Positions 46,401 to 57,349 are shown, numbered from the stretch's first letter. The stretch is DNA of 64,000 nucleotides from Lyophyllum atratum (GCA_014905825.1 JACGCN010000055.1:124001-188000), one strand, 5' to 3'. Program-made: numbers and translations. Notes: a model not told the origin generated them from the letters alone.

Positions 46401-47308
46401 GGTCGTAGTCGTGGTGGGACTAGGCAGCTCCGGGCGCACCGAGGGAAAAGCAGGAGTGGGCTGGGGTGCGATTGAAGGGTCAGCGTCCTCACCCGTAGGA
46501 GGTGGTGCAGAACGGGGCCGAGGTTTAGGTTTAGGCTTTCCTGCATGTGTGCGTTTGCGGGCGGTGGGCACAGGCGTCGGGAGGGTGCTCGTGCTTGTGC
46601 TTGCGACGGGGGTGTTGGAGTCAGAGGAAGCGAGGGTGGAGCGTCTCGCGCCCGCGCTCGCACGAGGTACAGGCGTGGCTGCGGTCAGATTTGTCGTGCG
46701 CGGGGAGCGGCGCAGGCTCGAAGTCATAGACTGCGTCAACAACCATGATTAGCCCTACATGGAGGAACTATAAACTGAAGAGAAGAACATACCAGCGTCG
46801 ACGCCACATGCACCGTCGTATTCTCCTTCCTCCCCCTCCGCACCGGGCCCAACCCCACCGCCACACGGTCCAGCTCAAACTCAGGCGGGGGCGAGGACAA
46901 CGGAGAGCGCAAGAAAGCTTTCTGCTTGCGCGTCGGGATATGGATCGGGCTGGACCTGGGGACGGTGGTGGAGCCGAGGTGGTGCACGTGCAGCGGAGGC
47001 ATAATGGTTGTTCCCATTCCCGCTAGTGCAGCGGGCGAGGACAGGCGGCGGCGTTTCTCGGCGCGGAGGGCGCGTGGGGTACATTCTTGGGGCAGCTGCT
47101 TCTCGCCAGGGGATCCGGGGTCGCGGGCACGTTTGCGCGAGGCCGGGGCGGGGTCTGGGTCTGGGACGGGTGTCGGAGGGAGGGGGAGGCTCAGGCTGGG
47201 TATGGTGTGTGCAGGGGTTTGGGTTTGAGGAGATTGTGGCGGCGCTTGGGGATGCACCAGACGGGCGCTGCGCCGAAGAGGCGATACAGTGCTCGGTGGT
47301 GGCGGCAT
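43499..47308 (-). CDS. Large low-complexity proline/glycine-rich protein
   Basis: Exon 1 is 46793..47308, exon 2 45649..46730 and exon 3 begins at 45216; these junctions are in phase with GT...AG borders. Exon 3 ends somewhere near 44200-44270. The last coding part is in another frame (43499 to about 44206), and I could not find a clean splice pair joining them. The protein starts with a proline/arginine-rich nuclear-looking segment (PLRRSARLVHP, KRARDPG). Next come repeated TRRxSPRR basic patches, a Gln/His-rich tract, and the one folded-looking island: LTIRDLVTQEADDYFLRHGY, followed by a long acidic run. GLVGRGTPVDRARAAQW and DQTVWDAFFESLK follow, and the end is Met-Gly-Asn rich. A chromatin or transcription-related role is a guess from composition only. 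Confidence 0.6.
45240..45600. repeat. Intronic tandem repeat of about 105 bp units
   Basis: Inside the 432 nt intron 45217-45648 are two full units (starting near 45311 and 45420) and partial ones before and after. Shared words are CCTCCTCC, CCCCAGCCC(A/G)AGCCGGGG, TGCGCAAGGG and CAAAACA. The intron is about seven times longer than its neighbours because of this repeat. Confidence 0.8.
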
Positions 47309-49496
47309 GTTCGCCCGTTGTCAGTGGTATTAGTACAAGTGGCTCTGTTCGGGCACACCGGGCTGGACTGGGGGGGGAGGCGTCAGTTTAGGCGGGACCA
47401 GGGACAAAGGGAGTACGTACATTCGAAGAATGAACGGAGCCGCGCACGCAACAGACAATGCAGATGGATGAGGGCAGGAAGGACACCGTTGTTTCCCACG
47501 CTCTCTGCGTCCCACACTCGTCAACAACAATCAACGCGGCTCCGGTGAAATTTTCACCCCATGACCCGTATCACGTGCGTCTCCCCAAAGCTGTGCCCTG
47601 TCTTTTAAGTTTTGCCTTGACGACGCGGGGGGGGAGGACATGGTGGGGGGGAGGGGAGGGGAGGGGAGGAAGGAGTTGGAGGGGGGAGGAGGGAGCTGGT
47701 TATAAGGTGTTTCGGAAGGGCGACTGAAATTGGGTTGCTTAATTGACTTTGCGATTCAAACGCCAGATCGGGCAACCCCTTCCTTGTCCGTCCGCCATGT
47801 CAAACAGTAAACTAATCTTCCCCGGCTTCGACGCTCGATCACAACAATTCTCGCTCCTAAACACGATCGTGGCGTGGCCCCGGCAGATCCTAATTTATTA
47901 AACACAGACGGTGCCGACGCAGATGTATCTCCGCCTACCCTATTTGATCGCCAAGTTCCAACCCCTTCCTCGACCGGAAGGCAGTCCCGATACCACTTTT
48001 AGAAGGTGTATATGATGTTGCGATATCGCGATTATAATCACCCATCCCGCTCCAGGGCCCAGGGACGCCGGCGATCTCTCATCGCTCTTCAAGTTCAATC
48101 CGTCCCTTGGTCTCCGTTAGCCTCATCCATGTGCATGAACCTCAACACACGTCACTCCCATCAATCACCCCCAATCACCTCCCCGCACACATCGCCATCT
48201 CCCCTTCCATCCCGCACAATCCCCCCAGTCGCGAGATGCCAAAATCCGGCTATCCCAACAAGTCATCTCCCAAAAGCGGCTGGAGAAGGACCGTGTCCCA
48301 GTTCATGAGGAAAAGCTTGTGATAAATTTATATTTATCGCGAGTATAGGAAGGAACGGCTTGTGTCCAGTTTGTCAGCTGCTGGCGTTCCAGTATCGCGC
48401 TGGCGGCGTCATGATCAGACGCCAAGGGGTGCAAACGCAATACACGAAGACACAAGGCGCTCATAGGTTTTTAGAGCTCATGCATCGCGTCGTGGATAGG
48501 ACTCCTATAGGAAGGACAACTTGAGAAAAAAAGGAGGGTACCAGTCACCCTAAGACTGAATTGCCGCCCCGCGAACGATACGTTCCTGACTTAGAACACC
48601 CACCAACGGCGTTCCTGTACAACCTCCCCGTCCAATCGTCACGCACCAAGGGTCGTCCCACACAAATTACCACTCAGAAGCTCGCGATCGATCATGACGA
48701 GTCTACTCAGACTCAGGCCGTATGGTCTCCGTGCTTCGAAACACATTACCCACTTCCCACTTCCCCCGCACAGTTCGGATTGGGAGCAGGCAGAACCATA
48801 CCCCCGACGTGGAGATGATGAAGTTGAACTGGCCAACATGGGAACTAAGCAGCGTCTCCCGATGCGGTCCAAGAAGAACTTGAAGGCTTCTTTTTTCGAT
48901 GGGAAGTGATTCGCGCAAAGGCATGCTACACTCATTTGGATAGGTCGGGCTCCTTTCTCCGGCGGTCAAGGCTTGGCGAGGCGCAGTACCTAACGGGGAG
49001 GAGAGAGCCTGAAAGTCGTGGGGCGGGCAGCCTCAACATGTCCAGTTGGCGAGTGATACACTCGACGCACTGGGAGACGTCCGCACCCCAGGCACTTCGG
49101 AATTTGGAACAACAGCACTATTATTGAGAGGTGCCATAGTAGGTGTCGTGGAATCTGCAAAGTTATGCAAATCTTCGTGACCAAGGGTTTAGGTGTAGAT
49201 CTGGGTTCGCTTGTCCATATTCGAGAATCGGCTGTCCAGTCCGGATGTCGTACTCGGATTCTAGAGAGGAGGTATAAAATTAGTACAACTTGGGGGTGGA
49301 GGTTGGCTCGGGCTCCGCTGCTTCTCGCTTGTGCGGATTGACGCACTGCAGTCAAATTGACCGTCTGGATCACATTCATATCCTTCTCGAGTCTCACCTC
49401 TTTTTAGAAGGCTCGAGACGGGGAACAACTCAGCAGAACATCGACGGTGCAATACAAGACGGTCATAGCAGGCTGCGGCCATGGCGAGAGCGGCAA
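47309..49496. other. Intergenic, promoter side of the proline-rich gene, nothing else seen
   Basis: It contains a G-rich tract (47619-47695, GGGGGGAGGGGAGGGG type) upstream of the gene start. Frames up to about 100 codons overlap without domains. Confidence 0.4.
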
Positions 49497-50045
49497 TGAA
49501 CGCAGAAAAATAACATCGGCCAACTAGATGGGTACCCAGTGATCGCTGTATGCTTGAAAGGTGAACATATATTGTCCGCGCATCGTATCTTGTATGAATG
49601 AGCACTACAAGTTCGTCACATTGAAGTGCATTCCAACTATTAAATATAAAGTTGGTCGTGGAATCGGTGGCTGTCGGGAAGAATGAGGTAGAATCGCATC
49701 CTATTCCTTGCGCATCATCTTCCCTATTTTTGTCGAATGGCAATCGTTAAAGGAGGCAGCAGTATAGAACTCAAACGCACGTACAGGCATGAACACAGAG
49801 AAATAACATTGGTCGACTAGATGGGTACCCCATCAGCGCTGTATGTTTGGAGGGTGGACAGATATTGTTTGCGCAGGATATCCTCCACGAGTGAGCACTA
49901 CTAGTTCGAATGCAGAGTTGATCGCGGAATCGGGAGCTGTCGGGGAGTAGATAGATATTTCTTGCGCATGATCTTCCCTATTTCTGTCGAACGGAAATCG
50001 TTAATCGAGGCAGCCGTGAAGAAATCAAAAGCACGTACAAATGCT
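49497..50045. repeat. Tandem duplication of about 290 bp
   Basis: Copy 1 (from 49497) and copy 2 (from 49792) both begin GAACRCAGARAAATAACAT and share ACTAGATGGGTACCC, GAGCACTAC, GCGCATGATCTTCCCTATT-like and TCGTTAA segments. Divergence is moderate, so it is an older event than the 332 bp duplication. Confidence 0.8.
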
Positions 50046-50316
50046 CTTGGGTATCGAAGAGCAAACACTCGCGACGGGACTCCTCGAAGTCCAAACTGGG
50101 CGCATGTAGAACCGGCGCCTGCGGACGCTTGAAAGTTCGGTCCTGTGACGGATTGCCGAGCTTTCCTTGCCGTCTGGAATGGTTGGGGGAGAGATGAGAC
50201 TGATTAACCCTCCTATCGTAGAAAAACTAACACGGGGTGTACCTCCTGTGAACGTGCTTCCGGGCGGTGGCCGGGGTCTACTCTCGGCGTCGTAGCTTCA
50301 GGCTTATGAGTCGCAG

Positions 50317-50700
50317 TTATCTCCAGAAATTCCATAAATTGCGTGCAACACTCTCACGAGGAGAAACTTGGCGTACCTGGCTGTCCGAGTATGCTGGCAT
50401 GCGTTGGTCATGGGAGAAGGGAGCTTGAGTGGTCGAAATTGTGAGTCGAGGGCCTGGAAGGTCTTCGAGTCCGAGGAGACGGCTCATAAATACCGCCTCT
50501 TCGTCGTTCGATTCGAGAATCATCGAAGGTAACACATGATATCCACCCTCCAGAACGATTTTTTGAGACCAATATTGCGGCGACCCCCAGGTGCTAGCTA
50601 CCCAGCGGGGAGAGAAGGTTCTGAATATGACCATCGATAGAGAAAGATACCCCATCGTCCTGGCCATATATGGGTACTCTGTGGCCATTCGGTCCAACAT
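50317..50700 (-). CDS. Hypothetical open frame, low support
   Basis: A 127-codon frame from an ATG reads without obvious low complexity (GYHVLPSMILESNDEEAVFM, LLGLEDLPGPRLTI). A possible donor (CAG/GTACGC) lies near its 3' end. No domain or paralog was recognised. It may be an exon or exon remnant of an unidentified gene, or chance. Confidence 0.25.
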   Translation of the reverse strand: MLDRMATEYPYMARTMGYLSLSMVIFRTFSPRWVASTWGSPQYWSQKIVLEGGYHVLPSMILESNDEEAVFMSRLLGLEDLPGPRLTISTTQAPFSHDQRMPAYSDSQVRQVSPRESVARNLWNFWR

Positions 50701-51445
50701 ATATTAATTTCGTGACTAGGGGGGCTAGCGTAAGGTCAGTTCCAGGCCAGCGACGTATGAATCATGAACGGGGACCCACAAGCTAGCTCGTTTGTTTTCG
50801 GCTACATCATGACTTGTCGCGATGATGATCGAGCAAGAATGCGCAGTCGAAAATGCGGGCCGCTGCTGAACACCGTTGCAAAACGTCGGGAATTTTTGGA
50901 CCAGGATTTCAACGTCCGTCGCGGCGCGAGATATGGCTTTTGAGGAAGTAGCAAGATATGTTGGCGTGGCGTTGGGTTTACAGGCGGTAAGAGCAGTCTG
51001 GATGGAGACTCGCCATAAACCGCCCTCGATGCGGTTTATAGTTGTGGACGTCGTCGCAGTACGATAGCTGATAGTTCAGCAGTCTGCACGCCTGCACTTT
51101 ATTCGACTGGCGCTGCTTATCGTAGGAAAGCCTGTGAACCACATTAATAACTATAGGACAACCGAGGGCAAAAATTCGACCCGGAAGAGCATGGAACGGG
51201 TACGAAAAAATACAAAGGCTGAGAAGACTTACTAATTCTGCCGCAGGGGACGAGGGCCGCCGCCCTTAGTATAGCAACATTTACGACGTCCCTCTCTAAC
51301 AAAATGTGGTGGCCCATAAAACATCGCCGAAGAGAGCCTTAGGCGATGCCTAGACCTAGAATAATAAACGAGACGGTGTATGGCGAAGGCGGTGGCTTGT
51401 GCCACTGATCCAGTGGCATAGCAGTGGCCTAACAATGGGACGAGC
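50701..51445. other. Intergenic, nothing seen
   Basis: No supported gene. The last 50 bp (from about 51395, GTGCCACTGATCCAGTGGCA) already resemble the outer part of the family Z upstream block. Confidence 0.35.
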
Positions 51446-51580
51446 CATCAACACGTGGAGGTTGGTTGGCGAGAAAAGTCCCCGAAAAGACATAAGGAGG
51501 GCCAGCGGGTGTTGAACCACAGAGAGCTTCATCTCCGCGACCGCAGCTCCGCCATATGCTTGTTTAATCTGGCTTGTTAC
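51446..51580 (+). promoter_or_regulatory. Family Z upstream block (gene 4)
   Basis: CATCAACACGTGGAGGTTGG, with a CACGTG core, is followed about 75 bp later by ATCTCCGCGACCGCAGCTCC and GCCATATGCTTGTTTAATC. It is oriented toward gene 4 and ends about 70 nt before its ATG. It is closest to the inverted block at 9206-9395. Confidence 0.55.
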
Positions 51581-51651
51581 CGCCCACCGCCCCCACATTC
51601 CCTCCTTTCTCCCCACCCATCTAGAGGGACAGGTCTACAGCACCAACAACC

Positions 51652-53853
51652 ATGGCGCATACACGCGTACCTGCTTATAGCACTCCAAAAAAGCAAGCCA
51701 TCAGCCCAGACGCGCGGTCGCGAGGCCCAGTCAAAGCTGTAAGAGCCCGCACCACAGCTACGCCACTTCCCGTGCATATCGCCAGCGACGACGATGACTG
51801 CGCTCAGCAACAACGCGTAGATCAAGACAATGACGGCAAAGACGAAGCGACGCGCCCAAGTCGTAAGAATATCATGGAAGAAGCGGAGCGCCGCAGGCTG
51901 CTCGAGGAAGATATCTGGACTGCCGAGGTCCAGCCTAAGCAGATACGATGCCGCGGATGCTCACGGTGGATCAAGCTGGATGCACGCTCAATGTATTACC
52001 ACGGCTTCTGGGAAAAGCATCGCGATCTATGCCAAGGCATCAAGCGCATCCTAGGCATACCCGTTTCAAAGGTGAGACTGCCAATTCTACTTTTGAAATG
52101 GTCGATGAAGCTGACAGAATGCTTCACCTTGCAGAGGACGAGAAAGCCAAACACCAAGAGTAACACGGCGAAGAAGGCGAAGGGAACGATTCCTACGCGC
52201 TCGGCCGCCAAAGTGTCTCGATATCTCAAGGTAGGCGATGCGCCCGGCGTCGTCGCCAAGACCAATCCCCGACCCGAAGCCCTAGCTGAACGAGCTCCCG
52301 CCATTACCCCGCCGACACTCCATCACACGATGCAGGCCCACCCTACTGCCACGCCACATTTTGCCTCGGCCACCGCTTGGACCGGGTTATCCACCCCTCC
52401 GTCGCGCGTTGAGGAGGCGCCTCTGCCAACTTATACTACGCCCTCTGATAGCTGCGATAAAATCTCGCGGTCGTCCTGTAACCTTGTGGCGTCCGCAAGA
52501 GGCACTGGAAAACATGATCCAATCGCCAGTGAAAGGGTCCTGGGGGCACCGACCACGAAAGACAGATACGATAACTACGACACCCGGTCGTCGTCGTCTC
52601 GATCTATCGATGAAATGGATATTGAAGATCATCCAGCCGTGGGCGAGCGTATCATGCCCTCGAGTGAACGGGAGGACCGTGACCCTCACCTTGCGCAACG
52701 CACCGAAGAGTTGAACAGGATTGAGAACCACACGCAACCTGCGCCTGCGGCACGGCGAATGCTCGCTACCGATCCACGCATATTCGACCCCCCGTCTACC
52801 ATCCTGGGGAACGTTGAAGCAGGTTGGCGTGAGGATGGCCCTACCCCTCGCTGGGGCAGACAAGGAAATAGAACTAGGACGTCCCCCTACCCGAAGCCCA
52901 CGCGGACCCAAGGTCCCCGGATTGAGCTCGAAGGTCGTGCGTTCCCTTCACAGCGCTACGAACGGCCAGCTAGGATCGCGAACTACAGCCCGCCTCTTTC
53001 AGCCATACCGAAGTTGCGCGGTATGCAGCGCTGGGAATCAGGGAACGAATGCACCTTCCAACGAGACACCCCTGCTCCAGACGAGTATCGAAATCGAGTC
53101 GAGGACGCCGCCTGGCCGCAGAAGGTCGACTGTGAACCCACAACGCGCGATGATACATCTGCCTTGAACGAATATAGACAAAGAATCGCAGACGCCCCAT
53201 CGACGCAAAATGCCCAGTCCAGTCCCGCAGGTCCCGCATCGGTGGCACCGCGCCACGCACATTCTGTGGTTTGGACAACATCGGAGATGCACTCTAGTAA
53301 GCGTAGTGCATTGGAGCCCCCATCCTTAGAGGGGCATTCCTTCATGGGCAAACGTAGCGCGACCCGAGACGAACAAGAGTCCTTCCCGATTCCTCCAAGT
53401 CCTCCGTGGGCCAAGGTCGCACAGACCGATCTTGCAGATCCCTGTTTGTCTGCGCAACGGTACGGAGAGGCATCCGGAAGCCGTGGACGCGGGCATGGCA
53501 ACACAGACGACGGGAAAGACTCACACATCTACGACGACGCTACACATATTCGAGAGCGTTCCAAGAGCACAGAGGATGGGATCTTCGCTCCTGGTAAGCA
53601 GTCATTCGTCATCATTGCCACACATGGATCTGACGGCTTTCACACACCTGCAGAACTACCTGGATGTCCTACTGCACCTTGTCATCACCAGTTCCGCTTC
53701 GCCACCCGTGGCGAGCTGAAGACGTACTTTGATGGAGCGACTGTGAAGTCGATGGCAAAGAATATCCCGACTATCGATCCCGACGTTCTGGATGGTGCGC
53801 GTTGCCTAGCGGCTTTCGCGATGAACTTGCACCGAAGTGGCAGTCGTGGTTGA
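51652..53853 (+). CDS. Family Z protein 4 (C2HC zinc-binding motif, unknown function)
   Basis: The model is join(51652..52071,52135..53593,53654..53853), 692 residues. The N-terminal motif is C-x2-C-x19-H-x3-C (CRGCSRWIKLD, then HRDLC) after a charged stretch (RPSRKNIMEEAERRRLLEED). The middle is about 480 disordered residues rich in R, P, T and S. The end carries CPTAPCHHQFRFATRGELK, TYFDGATVKSMAKNI and GARCLAAFA. It is the long sister of gene 1. Both introns (63 and 60 nt, GT...AG) are multiples of three without stops, so the whole region is also one 733-codon open frame. I prefer the spliced form because the paralogs splice at the same places and intron 1 of gene 2 contains stops. With its ATG, promoter block and frame intact, this looks like the functional member of the long subfamily. 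Confidence 0.82.
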   Translation: MAHTRVPAYSTPKKQAISPDARSRGPVKAVRARTTATPLPVHIASDDDDCAQQQRVDQDNDGKDEATRPSRKNIMEEAERRRLLEEDIWTAEVQPKQIRCRGCSRWIKLDARSMYYHGFWEKHRDLCQGIKRILGIPVSKVRLPILLLKWSMKLTECFTLQRTRKPNTKSNTAKKAKGTIPTRSAAKVSRYLKVGDAPGVVAKTNPRPEALAERAPAITPPTLHHTMQAHPTATPHFASATAWTGLSTPPSRVEEAPLPTYTTPSDSCDKISRSSCNLVASARGTGKHDPIASERVLGAPTTKDRYDNYDTRSSSSRSIDEMDIEDHPAVGERIMPSSEREDRDPHLAQRTEELNRIENHTQPAPAARRMLATDPRIFDPPSTILGNVEAGWREDGPTPRWGRQGNRTRTSPYPKPTRTQGPRIELEGRAFPSQRYERPARIANYSPPLSAIPKLRGMQRWESGNECTFQRDTPAPDEYRNRVEDAAWPQKVDCEPTTRDDTSALNEYRQRIADAPSTQNAQSSPAGPASVAPRHAHSVVWTTSEMHSSKRSALEPPSLEGHSFMGKRSATRDEQESFPIPPSPPWAKVAQTDLADPCLSAQRYGEASGSRGRGHGNTDDGKDSHIYDDATHIRERSKSTEDGIFAPGKQSFVIIATHGSDGFHTPAELPGCPTAPCHHQFRFATRGELKTYFDGATVKSMAKNIPTIDPDVLDGARCLAAFAMNLHRSGSRG

Positions 53854-54267
53854 AGGCGTTCCGGTGTAATTGAGAAGTCGAGGGTGATAAAAGGTCGAAA
53901 CGCATGGGCGAAGACGATTGCTGTTTCTTGCCAGCTGTATTATTTTGATAGTTTGAACGTTCCATGGCTCCGGCCTGTACATGTAACTTGGCGGCCCCAG
54001 GCTGCTCTTTATGACGACTCTAATGGAAGATTCAATTGTCGCTTCATTAGTTTATGCAGGAAGAAAGCGAAACATAGCACCAGACCATGTTATGTTATGT
54101 TATAGTACACCCAGCGGTCCAATTCCTGAACAAGGGCGTTCCCGGAAGTATCCCGACGTACAAGCAAGCGGGTACGTCATCGTCCCGGATCCTATCAACT
54201 CCGTTCGCCGAGCTATTCGAAGTCCCAGAACGTCTGACTAAGGAGTCAAGTAGGACAAAAAGCAGAG
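53854..54267. other. Intergenic, nothing seen
   Basis: The gap between family Z gene 4 and the 3' end of the LINE fragment has no supported feature. Confidence 0.35.
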
Positions 54268-55440
54268 TCAGTTATTACCACTACTGTGTATAAGCCAGTG
54301 TAAGGGGAGAGAAGGGACATAAGGTTCGTTCATGGAATACATCGATGTGACCTCGAACACGAATTTGGCCAGGAGATTAACTGTTTTTCTGCCAGCAAGG
54401 AGAGTCCTCAGATCTGCAGCTGCATTCTGAGGGAGACCCACACTGAATGTGGGAAGGTCCCGAGCGATCTTTTCCGCGAAGGTTGTTCTGAGATCAACGA
54501 GAGGTTGATGATCAGAGCATACGAGAAGGGCGTGCTCGGGGGACTCGGTCTCCTTTTTACAGAATCGACACAGTCTCTGGCTGGGGTCAATCCGCGGCCG
54601 TCGAGAATCGAGCCATCGTAGTCTTTCCAATGAAAAAACATGGTCAGACAGTAAAACTCTGGTGAGGGCTACACGGTGCTCTCTATGGGGAACACTGAGA
54701 TAGTAGTGTCGGAAGTACAGAGTTTGAGGTCTTGGCCGTTTGTCTCCGTCAGGCTCAACCCGATTTCGAGCAGATACAGTTTTGGCGAAGACTCGATTGC
54801 ATTTTGGAGATGCTTTTCAGCCCCGGATTGTACCTCCTTGATGAGTGCTTCGATCTTCTTTGTAGAGATGGTTGCAAGATCAGGGAGATCAAGGCGGAAA
54901 GGTAGGTTTGATAGGACATATAGCAGGTCCATAACCCGTGAAGCATTTCCAGCCTCGGCGAGAGATAGTGAGTCTTGGAAAGCACGACGTGCGTACCTAT
55001 CCGGGGGCAGAGTCACAAGATATCTCAGGTACTTGAGGGCGAGAATGAGTCGACGAAATCTAAGTGGCAAGATAGCTGTCTCTGTGAAGAGAGGCGAGCA
55101 TGCTTGATTGAGAGTTAAGTCCAAGGGCCCGTCGCAGAAAACTGTGTTGAATTGCTTCTAATTTCTTTCTGAGTACCTCATCGATGTCCAAACAGACTTC
55201 ACAGCCATGAATGAGATGGGGATCGAGAAGCGCAGTATACAGCCTTCGAGCTTCCCAAGGTGGAATAGTGCCAACCTTGGATTCCAGGGCAAAGATCATT
55301 CTTCCAACCAGCTGTGCTTTGCTTGCTTTTTTGTTGTAGTGTTCAATGAAAATATTTCGAGCAGTTGAGCGAAGATGATGCCAACATATGTTTCCTGGGT
55401 GGGCACCTTGAGCTCATTATCTCCAAACCTTGTCCAAACC
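54268..55440 (-). mobile_element. 5'-truncated non-LTR retrotransposon (LINE) fragment
   Basis: The minus-strand coding remains are from the C-terminal part of a LINE reverse transcriptase: FGDNELKVPTQETYVGI, MIFALESKVGTIPPWEARRL, DPHLIHGCEVCLDIDEVLRK and QHSFLRRALGLNSQSSML. A cysteine motif follows (CRFCKKETESPEHALLVC), the zinc-binding C-terminus usual in these elements. Small indels break the frame (one near 55375 and one near 55110). The catalytic reverse transcriptase core and endonuclease are absent, so the copy is dead. Its upstream two thirds lie in the left arm of the large palindrome. Confidence 0.85.
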
Positions 55441-57349
55441 AGAAGCGGGGGAGGAGATGACTAATTGATCACGGGCTGCTGCGTTTTGAGAGGTTTTGAG
55501 GTGAGACACAGGCGCGCGGTATTGTAGTCATAGATATTGTTCCCTTGTTGAGTCTGAGACAATGAAGCGGGTGGGCGCATCGTGGTGGTCAGGACTGATG
55601 AAGAAACCGCGGACGGCGAGCAGGGAGGATCGTTGGACGTCAGACAGTATACACGGCACATCTCATGAAGCACAAGCAAGGTAGCTCGATGCTCGAAAGT
55701 GCCCAATGACGAGGATATCCCTGAGCTGTGCTTCGCGGAACAGTGTTGCTCCCGAAGACTGACTTGACATGGTGCTCGCAAAGTGCTTCGGGTGTACAAG
55801 AAAAGTTGGGTATTTGGGGTCTACTTAAGGTGGCTCAAGTGAGGTGTTTCAAACAGATATTCACGCGCTCTCGATGCGTTCTGCTATGCAGGGCAAGGTA
55901 GGTAGAGTTGGTTCGGAGTGTCACTTTTCACTTTTTGATGATGGTGGCCTGATACAGTAATTTCCTGAAGCAGACGACGCAGGTGGACAGTGTAAGTGAG
56001 GGGTTCAAGAGATAGTCTCGCGCTCTCGAAGCGTTCTGCTAAGCAGGGCAACGTAGAGTGGGTTCGGAGTATCACTTTTCACTTTTTGATGATGGTGGTA
56101 ATGATGTACACATACAACCACCATCATCAAAAAGTGAAAAGTGATACTCCGAACCCACTCTACGTTGCCCTGCTTAGCAGAACGCTTCGAGAGCGCGAGA
56201 CTATCTCTTGAAACCTTCACTTACACTGTCCTCCGCTCGTAGGGCCCACCTGCGTCGTCTGCTTCAGGAAATTACTGTATCAGGCCACCATCATCAAAAA
56301 GTGAAAAGTGACACTCCGAACCAACTCTACCTTGCCCTGCATAGCAGAATGCATCGAGAGCGCGTGAATATCTGTTTGAAACACCTCACTTGAGCCACCT
56401 TAAGTATACCCCAAATACCCAACTTTTCTTGTACACCCGAAGCACTTTGCGAGCACCATGTCAAGTCAGTCTTCGGGAGCAACACTGTTCCGCGAAGCAC
56501 AGCTCAGGGATATCCTCGTCACGGGCCACTTTCGAGCATCGAGCGACCTTGCTTGTGCTCCATGAGATGTGCTGTGTATACTGTCTGACGTCCAACGATC
56601 CTCCCTGCTCGCCGTCCGCGGTTTTTCATCAGTCCTGACCACCATGATGCGCCCGCCCGCTTCATTGTCTCAGACTTAACAAGGGAACAATATCTGTGAC
56701 TACAATACCGCGCGCCTGAGTCTCACCTCAAAACCTCTCAAAACGCAGCAGCCCGTGATCAATTAGTCATCTTCCCTCTGAGATCCATGTCAATTCATGG
56801 TTGTGCGACGGCTGTCCTTCTGGCTTGATTCCACAACTCGTTCCTCATGTGGAGGAAACCCAGGAAACATATGTTGGCATCACTCTTCGCTCAACTGCTC
56901 GAAATATTTTTATTGAACACTACAACAAAAAAGCAAGCAAAGCACAGCTGGTTGGAAGAATGATCTTTGCCCTGGAATCCAAGGTTGGCACTATTCCACC
57001 TTGGGAAGCTCGAAGACTGTATACTGCGCTTCTCGATCCCCATCTCATTCATGGCTGTGAAGTCTGTTTGGACATCGATGAGGTACTCAGAAAGAAATTA
57101 GAAGCAATCCAACACAGTTTTCTGCGACGGGCCCTTGGACTTAACTCTCAATCAAGCATGCTCGCCCCTCTCTTCACAGAGACAGCTATCTTGCCACTTA
57201 GATTTCGTCGACTCATTCTCGCCCTCAAGTATCTGAGATATCTTGTGACTCTGCCCCCGGATAGGTACGCACGTCGTGCTTTCCAAGACTCGCTATCTCT
57301 CGCCGAGGCTGGAAATGCTTCATGGGTTATGGACCTGCTATATGTCCTA
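54912..57349. repeat. Large imperfect palindrome (inverted repeat, arms about 1.2 kb)
   Basis: The left arm 54912-56099 and the right arm 56117-57349 are reverse complements around a 17 nt centre. Near the centre the match is almost perfect (ACCACCATCATCAAAAAGTG and onward past TACGTTGCCCTGCTTAGC). Outward it includes the same LINE segment, on the minus strand at left and the plus strand at right. The right arm is about 45 nt longer, partly from an extra CCGCTCGTAGGGCC-type insert near 56235 and partly from an unrelated patch at about 56771-56860. Confidence 0.92.
56860..57349 (+). mobile_element. Inverted second copy of the LINE fragment
   Basis: An open frame on the plus strand repeats the left-arm LINE protein from ETYVGITLRSTARNIF through DPHLIHGCEVCLDIDEVL to GNASWVMDLLYVL. 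It lacks the indels of the left copy in this segment. It stops being LINE at 57349, exactly where the palindrome ends, so it arose with the palindrome and not by its own retrotransposition. Confidence 0.85.

Noticed and set aside
54676..55107. 143-codon plus-strand frame.
   Set aside because: Antisense to the LINE coding remains, which carry recognisable protein motifs on the other strand.
55461..56638. Mirror frames of about 80-110 codons in both palindrome arms.
   Set aside because: Duplicated only because the DNA is palindromic; the frames are broken in one arm and show no domain.
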